From: an uncultured Bacteroidales bacterium
Lineage (GTDB): Bacteria; Bacteroidota; Bacteroidia; Bacteroidales; P3
Direction: 5' to 3'
Assembly (NCBI GenBank): GCA_947168515.1
Contig: CAMVMF010000013.1
Coordinates: 1-58,560 of the forward strand
DNA length: 58,560 nt
Shown: piece by piece, positions 58,520-58,560 of the stretch
Position numbering within the stretch: the stretch's first letter is position 1
Layout: every line of letters starts with the position of its first letter
Notes under the pieces: generated by a model
Seen by the model: only the letters and a program-made list of their open reading frames with translations
What the model was told of the DNA's origin: nothing
The model's database searches: none
Made by a program: the position numbers and the translations under genes

Positions 58520-58560
58520 ATGAAAAAAATTATGCTTTTGGCGAGTCTGCTCGCAATGAC
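58520..58560 (+). CDS. start of a secreted-protein gene, cut by the window end
   Basis: ATG at 58520 begins MKKIMLLASLLAM, a signal peptide; the rest lies beyond the window. Identity cannot be told. Confidence 0.6.
   Translation, partial: MKKIMLLASLLAM

Overview
The window is a chromosomal segment from a member of the Bacteroidota, most probably the order Bacteroidales. The evidence is: many promoters with the Bacteroides-type -7 element TAnnTTTG and few strong Shine-Dalgarno sites; a C10 peptidase with a C-terminal type IX secretion sorting domain; a phosphate-selective (OprO/OprP-type) porin; TonB/ExbD fragments; and housekeeping genes (purL, purE, gpsA, serS, mnmE, uvrA, class II fbaA) with Bacteroidales-like neighbours. 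Genus cannot be fixed from the sequence alone.

Layout. 1-2.8 kb: a UbiA-family prenyltransferase, a TonB-C-domain protein and tRNA-Ser(UGA). 2.8-17.2 kb: an AT-rich accessory island directly downstream of the tRNA. It begins with the tail of a decayed serine recombinase. It then holds a forward group (an unrecognised protein with a faint ADP-ribosyltransferase-like C-terminus, a DUF262/HNH GmrSD-like protein, a zinc-ribbon repeat protein, a PD-(D/E)XK nuclease, a frameshifted PLD nuclease and a DnaQ-type exonuclease) and a reverse group of ten genes (AAA+ ATPase, two unknowns, DUF932, a DUF6140-like protein, two small proteins recalling the GyrA/ParC coiled coil, a tryptophan-repeat protein, a coiled-coil protein and a WYL-domain regulator). 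It ends in an ATP-binding-protein remnant split by a 194-bp MITE-like element.

The most striking result is in this island. Four separate promoters (upstream of the genes at 3485, 8903, 12386 and 16469) each carry a 19-bp inverted repeat with consensus TATGWCACGAWTTGACATA, placed exactly 9 nt upstream of the TAnnTTTG element. This links the nuclease genes and the AAA+/DUF932 operons into one apparent regulon. The WYL protein encoded between them (9452-10363, similar in layout to BrxR/CapW-type defence regulators) is the natural candidate regulator. I propose the island is one co-regulated, probably defensive or stress-responsive system not matching any named system I know; this is inference.

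17.2-40.5 kb: ordinary chromosome, with a lipoprotein glutathione peroxidase, a MacA/MacB-like pair, a lipoprotein, TfoX-N, NUDIX, endonuclease/phosphatase and mutarotase-like genes, an acyltransferase, purL, the C10 peptidase, a run pepD-gpsA-purE-(kinase-like/dCMP deaminase fusion), ferredoxin, a Gate-domain membrane protein, a porin and a beta-barrel protein. 40.5-58.6 kb: Rpn-family nuclease, serS, uracil-DNA glycosylase, mnmE, uvrA, a secreted M48 protease with a barrel-like C-terminus and its partner, fbaA, a membrane-protein/XRE pair, an ExbD tail remnant, and the first codons of a secreted protein.

Three repeat families are dispersed through the window. R1 has four copies of a multi-hairpin element of 157 or 225 bp with GATTATCCGC termini. 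R2 is a MITE-like element with GGGACTTCTA termini. A third comprises 3'-flank motifs and a 91-105 bp tandem array.
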